DNA of 23,911 nucleotides from an uncultured Actinomycetes bacterium (GCA_903820565.1 CAIJHZ010000060.1:1-23911); one strand, 5' to 3'. Counted from the first letter of the stretch, positions 15,799 to 23,055 are shown. Translations and numbers: made by a program. The notes: generated by a model from the sequence alone, not told the origin.

Positions 15799-17070
15799 AT
15801 GTCTAAATTCCGTACACACATTGGTGTCATCCTTGCGGTGCTCCTAGCCGCTTCACCAGTTGCGCTCTATAACGCACAAGCAGCAACAGGTGGTCCAAAG
15901 GATGCAGTCATTACATTGCAGTCACCATTTCTCGATGACACAAATACATGGGATGCAAAGGTCAACCAGCAAATGGCTGATGGTTGGGTTGCAAAGGGAT
16001 GGTTTGGTTCAGGTCTTGTTTTCCAAAGTTCATATGCTCCGGTCGGATCAACGATTAATTTGACCTACCGCGTTACAGATAAAGCTGGAAAACCACTTGC
16101 TTTCACAGTGGTAAATCTTCGAATTAATAAGGGCTACAGCGAGGCAGCATCAATTGTTGCTGTCGATGGAGTCAAGACTAAGGGAATTGATCGCCCACCA
16201 TTTGATCAAGCAAATGTTATTCACCGTACCGATGCATTTGGATATGTGACTTTCGCACTGAAGAACTTGGATCTTGAGTCATCAGGTGAAGCAGAGCCAG
16301 CTTCATACACAGCTAAGCCTATTTTTAGCGAGGATTTGCTGGATCGTCTCCATTCACAGATGCTTCCAGAGGTAAATAGTGAGCCTGCAGATCACTCTGT
16401 AATCACTGAATTTCATTACTTCACACCAAAGATGCCAATCGTTGTTGCGGCTACAAAGCCAACAATCACACTGGTTACACCAAAGTTAGATGCGACAAAC
16501 TCTGTTACAAATGCTGCAAAGAATCTAAAGCAGACATACGCACCGCTAGGTGGAGATCTAATTGTTGTTTACAAGGTAACTGGAGATGATGGAAAAACTG
16601 GAGTGCCTAATAAGGTTGTAAACCTTAAGGTCAATGGAGGAAAGTCAACTCTGCAGTCAACAACTGATGCATTTGGTTATGCAGCATTTACTGTAAAGAA
16701 TGCTGACACAAAGCCAAACGCCGCGCCAGCTTCGCCAACATCAGCAATGCCAACTTCTAGTACCGCACTGGCATCTCTGGTTCCTGAAATTGCTGGAACA
16801 ACTGCAGCTTCTGCAGAAGGTGTGGAGTTCCATTACTACCGCGGAATTACAACTTCTGTTGCAAAATCAGGAAAAGATTTTGTTGTTTCAGTTGCTGTGG
16901 CAGGTGCTGCTGGTAAGTCAGCCAGCGTTTCTGTAACAGGTGCCAAGAAAACTTCTGTAAATATCTCTTCACCGATGCAGGTTGTTCCTGTGAAGGTAAC
17001 CGCAGGAGCCAAGACGGTGACTGTAGTTATTGACGGAAAGACATATACATCTAAAGTCGTAGCAAAGTAA
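15799..17070 (+). CDS. Secreted tandem Ig-like protein in the importer operon
   Basis: The ATG at 15799 is preferred: AAGAAAGG lies 7-8 bases upstream and the signal peptide starts directly (MSKFRTHIGV, to about residue 29); the frame extends upstream to an ATG overlapping the permease stop at 15757. The 423-residue product has two Ig-like repeats (about 33-212 and 222-335) and a small C-terminal beta domain (about 345-423, FVVSVAVAGAAG). Each repeat has a TxxLxSPxxDxTN-type start, a TYRVT/VYKVT strand, a VNLRIN/VNLKVN strand and a DAFGYxxFxxKN motif. It resembles the protein at 10133-11455 in order and motifs, and the pair flank the importer genes. Context suggests surface or extracellular glucan binding, but no known carbohydrate-binding family is recognised. 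Confidence 0.82.
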   Translation: MSKFRTHIGVILAVLLAASPVALYNAQAATGGPKDAVITLQSPFLDDTNTWDAKVNQQMADGWVAKGWFGSGLVFQSSYAPVGSTINLTYRVTDKAGKPLAFTVVNLRINKGYSEAASIVAVDGVKTKGIDRPPFDQANVIHRTDAFGYVTFALKNLDLESSGEAEPASYTAKPIFSEDLLDRLHSQMLPEVNSEPADHSVITEFHYFTPKMPIVVAATKPTITLVTPKLDATNSVTNAAKNLKQTYAPLGGDLIVVYKVTGDDGKTGVPNKVVNLKVNGGKSTLQSTTDAFGYAAFTVKNADTKPNAAPASPTSAMPTSSTALASLVPEIAGTTAASAEGVEFHYYRGITTSVAKSGKDFVVSVAVAGAAGKSASVSVTGAKKTSVNISSPMQVVPVKVTAGAKTVTVVIDGKTYTSKVVAK

Positions 17071-17083
17071 AGGACAATAAGAA

Positions 17084-18460
17084 ATGCTAATGAAGTCAAT
17101 TAAGGGTTCATTAGCATTTCTTATTTCAATCTCGCTTTTAACAATTGTTGTGCCATTTTCGGCGCAAGCTGATGTTACAAACCAACCACAGATCAATTAC
17201 TCAGATAACACCGGGCTAAGTTTTGCTGTAGCCCCAGCCTCGATAAGTGGATTTAAGAGTCCAAAGATTCAGTGGTTTGTGGGCGGAAAAGCAGTTGCGG
17301 GTGCTACAAAAACCGCCTTTAAAGCAACGGCAAAACAAAAGAATCAGAGCATTCAGCTAAAGGTAACTTCTGCTGGTACGACCGCAGCATCGGTTGTTGG
17401 CACAATTGGTCAGGTAATTGTTAATGTGAAACCTACGGTAACTCTTTCGGATTCTTCTGGCACCAAAGTGCTTGCAACCCCAGGGGCATTTTCACCAAAA
17501 ACTGCCAAGGTCACTTATCAGTGGTTTAAGGGTCCGATCGAAATTGGCGGTGCTAAATCTTCAACCTACATACCAGCTGCAACAGATCAGGGTTTTAAGA
17601 TTTTTGTAAGTGCTAACTACAGCGCAAAAGGTTTTATTGATAACAAATCTGACTCTGCTGATATTTCGATTCCTGTTACAAAGAGAACGTACTTGCAGGT
17701 GTGGCAGGATGAATTCAATGGAGCAGCAGGCTCCGCCCCAGATAGCGCAATTTGGGCTCCTGAAAATGGAGACGGAAGCAAAGCTGTTGCAGGAGGTGGT
17801 TGGGGAAATAAAGAACGCCAGTACTACATTCCATCCTTAGCTAAGATCACTTCAACAGGTGCCCTACAAATTGACGCAACAACAACGGGTGCAAATGAAT
17901 ACAACTGTTATTACAAAACTCCATGCGAATGGATAAGTTCTAAATACATCACAAAAGATAAAGTTGGATTTAAGTACGGACGATTAGAAGCACGAATCAA
18001 GGGCCCAGTAGGTTCTGGAACCTGGGGCGCGTTCTGGATGTTGGGCGCTGATATTGATACTCGAATTTGGCCATGGTGTGGCGAAATTGATGTGACCGAG
18101 TTGGTTGGTAAAGCACCTAATACTGCTTACGGATATTTCCACGGATTACTATCTGGTGGCTTCGGTGGACGCGGCACAACGGTTGATATGCCGAATGGTT
18201 TTGCCAATGAATATCACACATACGCAGTGGACTGGTTGCCCGAAAGTGTTGATTGGTACGTTGATGGTGTTCTATTCGGAAGTCAGCAAAAGAAGGATAA
18301 AGACTGGGTTTTTGACCATGAATTTTACTTAGTTGTTAACTTGGCAATGGGTGGAAACCTTGGCGGAACGATCGAACCCGGTTTAAAGCAAGCAAATATA
18401 AGTTTTGATTGGATCAGATTTTCCACAATTAATGGTGTTGGAGAAGTAATAAAGCATTAA
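17084..18460 (+). CDS. Secreted Ig-like/GH16 beta-1,3-glucanase
   Basis: The 458-residue protein has a signal peptide (to about residue 29, FSAQA), two Ig-like domains (about 34-115 and 118-198; both carry a K(I/V)xxQWF strand), then a GH16 domain (about 203-458) beginning LQVWQDEFNG. The catalytic signature GEIDVTE is intact (E334, D336, E339) in the context GTWGAFWMLG...WPWCGEIDV. Cysteines at C275, C281 and C332 may pair. AAGGA 8 bases before ATG 17084 supports the start; the ATG at 17090 is an alternative. It lies 13 bases after the Ig-like protein gene, so it is the last member of the importer operon (12579-18460). Its stop overlaps the stop of the convergent GH16 gene by 4 bases. Confidence 0.91.
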   Translation: MLMKSIKGSLAFLISISLLTIVVPFSAQADVTNQPQINYSDNTGLSFAVAPASISGFKSPKIQWFVGGKAVAGATKTAFKATAKQKNQSIQLKVTSAGTTAASVVGTIGQVIVNVKPTVTLSDSSGTKVLATPGAFSPKTAKVTYQWFKGPIEIGGAKSSTYIPAATDQGFKIFVSANYSAKGFIDNKSDSADISIPVTKRTYLQVWQDEFNGAAGSAPDSAIWAPENGDGSKAVAGGGWGNKERQYYIPSLAKITSTGALQIDATTTGANEYNCYYKTPCEWISSKYITKDKVGFKYGRLEARIKGPVGSGTWGAFWMLGADIDTRIWPWCGEIDVTELVGKAPNTAYGYFHGLLSGGFGGRGTTVDMPNGFANEYHTYAVDWLPESVDWYVDGVLFGSQQKKDKDWVFDHEFYLVVNLAMGGNLGGTIEPGLKQANISFDWIRFSTINGVGEVIKH

Positions 18461-19254
18461 TGCAGGATTAGTTGGCCAATGCCATCTACTGAGTAATACT
18501 TAATTGAATTAACCTGCAGCTGTGCACTGTCTAATTCTGGGTCTACTTCTCCGGCAAACCAGCCACCAATTGCTAAGTTCATGATCAAGTAGAACTCTTG
18601 ATTAAATGGCCATGGCTTACCCTGTGATTCAACATCGGCTCTCTTGATTGTGTTGTAGCAAAGGTCGTCAAAAAACCATTCGATAGCATCAGCAGTCCAG
18701 TTAATCGAGTAGGTATGAAAATCACTAGAAAGGGTTGTTGGTGATTGAATAATCTTGGTTAAACCATTTTCACCGAAGTACTGATCACCATGAATTGTTC
18801 CCTGTACTTGAAAGGGATGTGCACCAGTATTTTCCAAAATATCTATTTCCCCACAATGTGGCCAGGCAACTCCATCAAGCAGGTTTGCTCCCAATAACCA
18901 CAACGCTGGCCAGGTGCCGACACCGCTGGGCATCTTGGCGTTGATCTCGATGCGACCATGTTTAAATCCAATTTTGCCAGCGGTATGAATCTTTCCACTC
19001 TTCCACTGCGCAGGACCGTAATAACAGGTCAGCCCTGAATCAAGGGTGACTCTCTGTGCCGTAATAAGTAAGTTCCCATTGATACTGACTGAATCGTGTG
19101 TGTAGTACTCCAGCTCGTTATTTCCCCACCCCACCAAACCAGCAGATGCGCCATCACCGATATCAAAATTCCAGATATCTTCTAGCAGGTGACCACCATG
19201 GTGGTCTGCAAACTCTTCAGACCACAAAAGCGATAGTGCTGGCTCGTTGGTCAT
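18457..19254 (-). CDS. Cytoplasmic-looking GH16 beta-glucanase
   Basis: The 265-residue protein is essentially a bare GH16 domain. It starts MTNEPALSLLWSEEF, with the conserved LLWSEEF strand only 9 residues in, so no signal peptide exists. AGGAG 5 bases before the ATG makes this start secure. The catalytic signature GEIDILE is intact (E136, D138, E141), with WPHCGEIDI and GTWPALWLLG context. It is divergent from the GH1 beta-glucosidase gene (itself without a signal peptide) and shares the 19301 operator with it. Together they probably degrade imported beta-1,3-gluco-oligosaccharides inside the cell. Non-classical export is the alternative. Three cysteines (C77, C134, C214) are not clearly arranged in pairs. 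Confidence 0.9.
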   Translation of the reverse strand: MTNEPALSLLWSEEFADHHGGHLLEDIWNFDIGDGASAGLVGWGNNELEYYTHDSVSINGNLLITAQRVTLDSGLTCYYGPAQWKSGKIHTAGKIGFKHGRIEINAKMPSGVGTWPALWLLGANLLDGVAWPHCGEIDILENTGAHPFQVQGTIHGDQYFGENGLTKIIQSPTTLSSDFHTYSINWTADAIEWFFDDLCYNTIKRADVESQGKPWPFNQEFYLIMNLAIGGWFAGEVDPELDSAQLQVNSIKYYSVDGIGQLILH

Positions 19255-19293
19255 GAATTCTCCTAAAGTTTGGAATTTAACTAGGCTACAGTA

Positions 19294-19321
19294 TTGCTTA
19301 TGAAACCGCTTTCAGTAGACT
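19294..19321 (+). promoter_or_regulatory. Candidate promoter for GH1
   Basis: TTGCTT (19294-19299) and TAGACT (19316-19321) are 16 bases apart, with the operator palindrome lying exactly between them. An alternative -10, TACAGT at 19287-19292, would put the start just before the operator and would leave the AGGAG at 19324 in the transcript. Either way a bound repressor would block expression. Confidence 0.35.
19301..19314. promoter_or_regulatory. LacI-type operator TGAAACCGCTTTCA, copy 2
   Basis: Identical in all 14 positions to the palindrome at 12471 and again in a divergent promoter region, here between the cytoplasmic GH16 gene and GH1. Two exact copies at two glucan-enzyme promoters argue for one regulon. 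The LacI-family gene ending at 20773 is the nearest candidate regulator. Confidence 0.82.
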
Positions 19322-19335
19322 ACAGGAGCGTTTTC

Positions 19336-19401
19336 TTGCCATTTACTACATCACAAAAGCTTTGTTCGCTGAACTGCGCAGATTGGATATCCACGACATG
19401 A
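19336..19401 (+). CDS. Possible 21-residue leader peptide coupled to GH1
   Basis: TTG at 19336 is preceded by AGGAG (19324-19328) at 7-base spacing. The frame runs 21 codons, and its TGA overlaps the GH1 ATG as ATGA at 19398. The peptide begins MPFTTSQKLC and contains two cysteines and one tryptophan; I recognise no family. The layout is that of translational coupling: ribosomes finishing the short frame would restart on GH1, which has only a weak site of its own. A chance frame after a mis-assigned GH1 start is the alternative. Confidence 0.4.
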   Translation: MPFTTSQKLCSLNCADWISTT

Positions 19402-20780
19402 GTTCACATTTTCCAGAAGATTTCATTTGGGGAACTGCGACTGCAAGTTATCAAATTGAAGGCGCATTTGATGTGGATGGCCGTGGTGCAAGCATCTGGG
19501 ATACATTTTCAAAGACACCTGGCAAGGTAGTAAACGGTGATACCGGTGATCAGGCTTGTGATCACTACAACCGATTTGATGAAGATATCGCCATCATGAA
19601 AGATCTTGGAGTTAGTGCCTACCGATTTTCTATTGCTTGGCCTCGCCTTTTCCCTAATGGTGATTCAGTACGAGAAGAACGAGGATTTGATTTTTACAAT
19701 CGTTTAATCAACGCACTTGTTGCTGCAGGGATCGAACCAATGGTCACTTTGTACCACTGGGATTTACCACAAACACTTGAAGACAAAGGTGGCTGGGCAC
19801 ATCGTGATGTTGTAGATGCATTCGAAAAGTATGCAACAGCCTGTGCCGAAGCATTTGGTGATCGAATCACGACCTGGATTACGATTAACGAACCATGGTG
19901 TGTTTCATGGCTGGGTTATTCCAATGGAGTTCATGCCCCAGGTAAAAAAGATTTCAATTTAGCTGTTGCGGCAAGTCATCACACCGCTTTGGCACACGCA
20001 GCTGCTACCCGCGCAATCAAAAATGTGCGACCAAACGCAAAAGTTGGTCTGACTGTAAATATGAACAATATTCATAACGAGTCACCCAATGATCAAGAAG
20101 TAGTTGATTTTGCAGCGCTCAATGATTCCAATCTAAACCGCTGGTGGATTGATGCATTTTCAACTGGAAAATATCCACAAAATCTAGTTGATTGCTACGG
20201 CGAAATGCTTAGCCGAGTCGTTTTGCCTGGCGACGATCAATTGCTTATTGCTGTGCCAGATTTCTTAGGTATTAATTACTATTGCGATGGTTTTGCTCGT
20301 TCCCCGCGCCCTGAAGATAAGCCAGCGATCGAAGGTGGCTTTATGCCCTTCCCGCAGCGCGCAGATAGCTCAGCGCCAGCACATTTAGCTAATGATTTAA
20401 CTGCAATGGGTTGGGTTGTTACCCCCGAAGGTCTGGGTAATTTAGTACAGCGCGTACACAAGGATTGGCCAAAGATTCCTTACCTAGTGATTACTGAAAA
20501 CGGATCTTCATACGATGATGTGAAAGTAAACGGCGAAGTTATCGATCCAAAGCGCACCGCATATTTAGTAGCCCACCTACAGTCATTGCAAAAGGCGATC
20601 GCAGAAGGTGTACCAGTTAAGGGATATTTTGCCTGGTCGCTACTTGATAACTTTGAATGGGCCGAAGGATATGCCAAGCGTTTTGGAATCGTGCATGTTG
20701 ATTATGAAACTTTTGAGCGCACTCCAAAGACAAGCTTCAAGAAATACAAAGAGATTATCGCGACGAATACCGCTATTTAG
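19398..20780 (+). CDS. GH1 beta-glucosidase, cytoplasmic
   Basis: This 460-residue enzyme hydrolyses beta-glucosides from the non-reducing end, probably laminaribiose and cello- or laminari-oligosaccharides, to glucose. GH1 landmarks in order: FPEDFIWGTATASYQIEGA near the N-terminus, YHWDLPQTL (about 119-127), TINEPW with acid/base E165, ITENGS with nucleophile E367, and WSLLDNFEWAEGY (about 412-424). There is no signal peptide, so it acts inside the cell on imported sugars. The start at 19398 matches the usual GH1 N-terminus; an in-frame TTG at 19362 would add 12 residues without support. The TGA of a short upstream frame overlaps the ATG. The 3' end overlaps the convergent LacI gene by 8 bases. 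Confidence 0.93.
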   Translation: MSSHFPEDFIWGTATASYQIEGAFDVDGRGASIWDTFSKTPGKVVNGDTGDQACDHYNRFDEDIAIMKDLGVSAYRFSIAWPRLFPNGDSVREERGFDFYNRLINALVAAGIEPMVTLYHWDLPQTLEDKGGWAHRDVVDAFEKYATACAEAFGDRITTWITINEPWCVSWLGYSNGVHAPGKKDFNLAVAASHHTALAHAAATRAIKNVRPNAKVGLTVNMNNIHNESPNDQEVVDFAALNDSNLNRWWIDAFSTGKYPQNLVDCYGEMLSRVVLPGDDQLLIAVPDFLGINYYCDGFARSPRPEDKPAIEGGFMPFPQRADSSAPAHLANDLTAMGWVVTPEGLGNLVQRVHKDWPKIPYLVITENGSSYDDVKVNGEVIDPKRTAYLVAHLQSLQKAIAEGVPVKGYFAWSLLDNFEWAEGYAKRFGIVHVDYETFERTPKTSFKKYKEIIATNTAI

Positions 20781-21813
20781 CGCCAGATGATTGACGCTTT
20801 ATTAATTTAACATCCAAGACTTTGTCCTCGACTTCTTCGCCATCTAAAATCGCTAAAAGGCTGTGTGCAACTTGTGCACCTAATTCTCTGATTGGCTGCC
20901 TGATTGTTGTTATCGAAGGGTGATTTCTGCTGGCAATTGGTGAATCATCAAAACCAACAACCTTGACCTTACTAGGCACAGAAATTCCGTTTTGAAATAA
21001 GACATTCATAGCGCCAAGTGCCGATAAATCATTACCGGCAAAGACACCATCAAATTTAATTTTCTTCTTTAGCAATTGGTGAGTTAGCTCTTCAGCTTTT
21101 GATTGGGTGTAATCCCCATGGATAATTAATTGATCATTTATCTTTAGTCCCGCACTAGTGATTGCTTTTTCATATCCCTCTAAACGGTCGCGCCCAGATT
21201 GCAACTTTAAGTCACCAGTAATTGTGACAATGTTTTTACATCCAGCATCAAGCAGATGCTTCGTTGCCAAGTAGCCGCCTTTTACATTGTCTACATCTAC
21301 GTAGGGATATTTTTTAGATCCACCAAGATCGCCACCAAATACAACCGCTATCTTTGGGTCTAACATCTTTTCAAAACTCTTTAAAGGTCTATGCCAACTA
21401 AATATTGCGATTCCATCCAGTTGACCTGCTTGCAAGGTAGAAAATAGTGAATCTTCTGTTCCGGTTTTTGGTCTAATTAATAACATCGGATGCAGACCAG
21501 CATCGGTAATTGCGGTAGAAAATCCTTGAACTACCTGTCCCCAAAAAGGATTAAGGAAAAACTCTTCGCTGGATTCTTCCATCAACAAAGCAATCAAACC
21601 GCTCCGTCCACCAGCTAAACGACGCGCAGTTGCATTAGGAGTGAAGTTGTACTTTGCAACGGCTTTGCGAACCGCTTTTTCTTTTTCGGCAGAGACTTTG
21701 GCTGTTCCGTTAAGAACGCGAGAGACAGTTGCTGGACTTACCTTGGCGGCCTTGGCTACTTGGTCGATTGTGATCTCTGCGTGCGGATTAGCCCCGATTA
21801 ACCTCTTCGCCAT
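20773..21813 (-). CDS. LacI-family repressor, probable glucan-locus regulator
   Basis: The 346-residue protein has the N-terminal LacI HTH (ITIDQVAKAAKVSPATVSRVLNG, about residues 15-37), the hinge helix PNATARRLAGG (about 59-69) and a periplasmic-binding-protein-like effector domain with VDNVKGGYLATKHLL, FAGNDLSALGAM and VVGFDDSP motifs. Such proteins bind 14-16-bp palindromes and release them on binding a sugar. It converges on the GH1 gene with an 8-base overlap and is the closest regulator to the two identical palindromes, so it is the best candidate for their repressor. ATG 21813 is preferred; GTG 21819 would add two residues. No ribosome binding site is visible, but TACAGT lies 8 bases upstream, suggesting a leaderless transcript. 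Confidence 0.92.
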   Translation of the reverse strand: MAKRLIGANPHAEITIDQVAKAAKVSPATVSRVLNGTAKVSAEKEKAVRKAVAKYNFTPNATARRLAGGRSGLIALLMEESSEEFFLNPFWGQVVQGFSTAITDAGLHPMLLIRPKTGTEDSLFSTLQAGQLDGIAIFSWHRPLKSFEKMLDPKIAVVFGGDLGGSKKYPYVDVDNVKGGYLATKHLLDAGCKNIVTITGDLKLQSGRDRLEGYEKAITSAGLKINDQLIIHGDYTQSKAEELTHQLLKKKIKFDGVFAGNDLSALGAMNVLFQNGISVPSKVKVVGFDDSPIASRNHPSITTIRQPIRELGAQVAHSLLAILDGEEVEDKVLDVKLIKRQSSGAK

Positions 21814-21844
21814 AATCACAAACTGTAGTCAATCTGCAGGAATA

Positions 21845-21858
21845 TCGAAAGGATTCGA
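21845..21858. promoter_or_regulatory. Palindrome TCGAAAGGATTCGA between divergent LacI genes
   Basis: TCGAA and TTCGA arms flank four bases, the same arm-spacer-arm size as the glucan operators but with different arms. It lies in the 82-base gap between the two divergent LacI-family genes and may be an autoregulatory site for one of them. Confidence 0.4.
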
Positions 21859-21883
21859 GTGAGAAAAATACTGCTCCTATGGG

Positions 21884-21889
21884 TATCTT
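21884..21889 (+). promoter_or_regulatory. Candidate -10 box (TATCTT) for a leaderless lacI-type gene
   Basis: TATCTT ends exactly 6 bases before the GTG at 21896, with no usable Shine-Dalgarno sequence. This places the likely transcription start on the start codon. Confidence 0.45.
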
Positions 21890-21895
21890 TGAGGC

Positions 21896-22900
21896 GTGAA
21901 CAAGAAGCCAAGCCTACGCGATGTAGCAAAACAGGCGCATGTCTCGGTCGGTACTGTTTCTAATGTTCTGAACCGACCTGCGAATGTTTCTGAAGAAACT
22001 CGTCTTAAAGTGCGTCATGCAATCGACATGCTTGGATTCATTCCTGATAGAACGATGAAAAGCAAGAACGCTGATTCTTGCGTTATTGGTGTGATCTTGC
22101 CGCTCAGCGATGCTCCTTTTTATGCGGAGCTGACGCAAGGTATAGAAGATGCAATTGCCAAAACTGGGCATTGTGTTTTAGTTGGATATAGTCGCGAAGA
22201 CTCTGAAGTCGAGTTACAACTTTTAACAACAATGATTGATGCAGGATTTAAAGGTGTGATCATTTCGCCGATTGGTCCTCGCAATCAGGTTTTTGAAAAG
22301 TTTATCGATAAGAATGTGCGCGTTGGATATATTTCACAAACTGATGAACATCCAGAGCAATGTTCGGTCTCGATTGATCAAGTCCGGGGTGGATATATAG
22401 GTCTTGAATTTCTTCACCAACTTGGGCATAAAAAAATATTGTGGGTTTCTGGTCCAGATAGCCACCACCAAAGTAATCAACGTTTTGTAGGCATTACCCA
22501 AGCTGCCCAAGAGTTGGGGGTTCAACTAGATGTAATGTCTTCTCCTTCTCTAGATTTCTTGGCGGGTGAAAGCATTGCCCCCGACATAATTGCGCGGGGT
22601 CCACTACCTGATGCGATTTTTGCTGGCAATGACGCTCTTGCACTTGGAGTCATGAATTATTTCCATAAAGTTGGGATCCCAGTGCCTGGCCAGATTTCAG
22701 TACTGGGATATGACAATGTCTCCTATGCAGAATCTGCCCTAGTGCCACTGACAACTGTTTCGCAGACGCCGTATCAATTAGGCGTGACGATGGGTAATCA
22801 AATGGTCTCTGAGCTATCAGCTGGCAATGAGCATGTACATCAACATGTGGTCTTTCAGCCACAGATCATTGAGCGTTCTAGCACCGCGCTGCGGATTTAG
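21896..22900 (+). CDS. LacI-family transcriptional regulator, second copy
   Basis: The 334-residue protein has the LacI HTH at its very N-terminus (SLRDVAKQAHVSVGTVSNVLN, residues 6-26), a hinge region around PDRTMKSKNADS (about 50-61; less typical than the usual NxxARxL) and an effector domain with DQVRGGYIGLEFL, FAGNDALALGVMNYF and VLGYDNVSYAES motifs. The GTG start lies directly before the HTH, leaving no room for a later start. It is divergent from the first LacI gene, 82 bases apart. Its HTH recognition helix (VGTVSNV) differs from the first (PATVSRV), so it probably reads a different operator. Whether it controls the glucan locus or genes elsewhere cannot be told; the atypical hinge is worth noting. 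Confidence 0.92.
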   Translation: MNKKPSLRDVAKQAHVSVGTVSNVLNRPANVSEETRLKVRHAIDMLGFIPDRTMKSKNADSCVIGVILPLSDAPFYAELTQGIEDAIAKTGHCVLVGYSREDSEVELQLLTTMIDAGFKGVIISPIGPRNQVFEKFIDKNVRVGYISQTDEHPEQCSVSIDQVRGGYIGLEFLHQLGHKKILWVSGPDSHHQSNQRFVGITQAAQELGVQLDVMSSPSLDFLAGESIAPDIIARGPLPDAIFAGNDALALGVMNYFHKVGIPVPGQISVLGYDNVSYAESALVPLTTVSQTPYQLGVTMGNQMVSELSAGNEHVHQHVVFQPQIIERSSTALRI

Positions 22901-23013
22901 GCACGAAAGATCACCCCTGGCCAGGATTGGGTTTGATTGGTCATCTAACAGCGTTTATTCACAATGACAAGTCAATGCCCATACATTTAGCCCATGGAGA
23001 GTAAACGGCTAGT

Positions 23014-23047
23014 CCAGTTATTGAACTGTTCATTGAACATGTACTGG
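23014..23047. promoter_or_regulatory. Repeat-rich site upstream of the LuxR-type gene
   Basis: The outer arms CCAGT (23014-23018) and ACTGG (23043-23047) enclose two direct copies of ATTGAAC (23020-23026, 23032-23038), and GTTCATTGAAC (23028-23038) is itself an inverted repeat. The block ends 8 bases before the ATG. It could be a binding site for the LuxR-type protein itself, or an RNA hairpin that hides the start. Confidence 0.45.
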
Positions 23048-23055
23048 AATCAATA

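Noticed and set aside
19362..19397. In-frame TTG start adding 12 residues to GH1
   Set aside because: No ribosome binding site, and the added residues lie before the usual GH1 N-terminus; the ATG at 19398 fits better.
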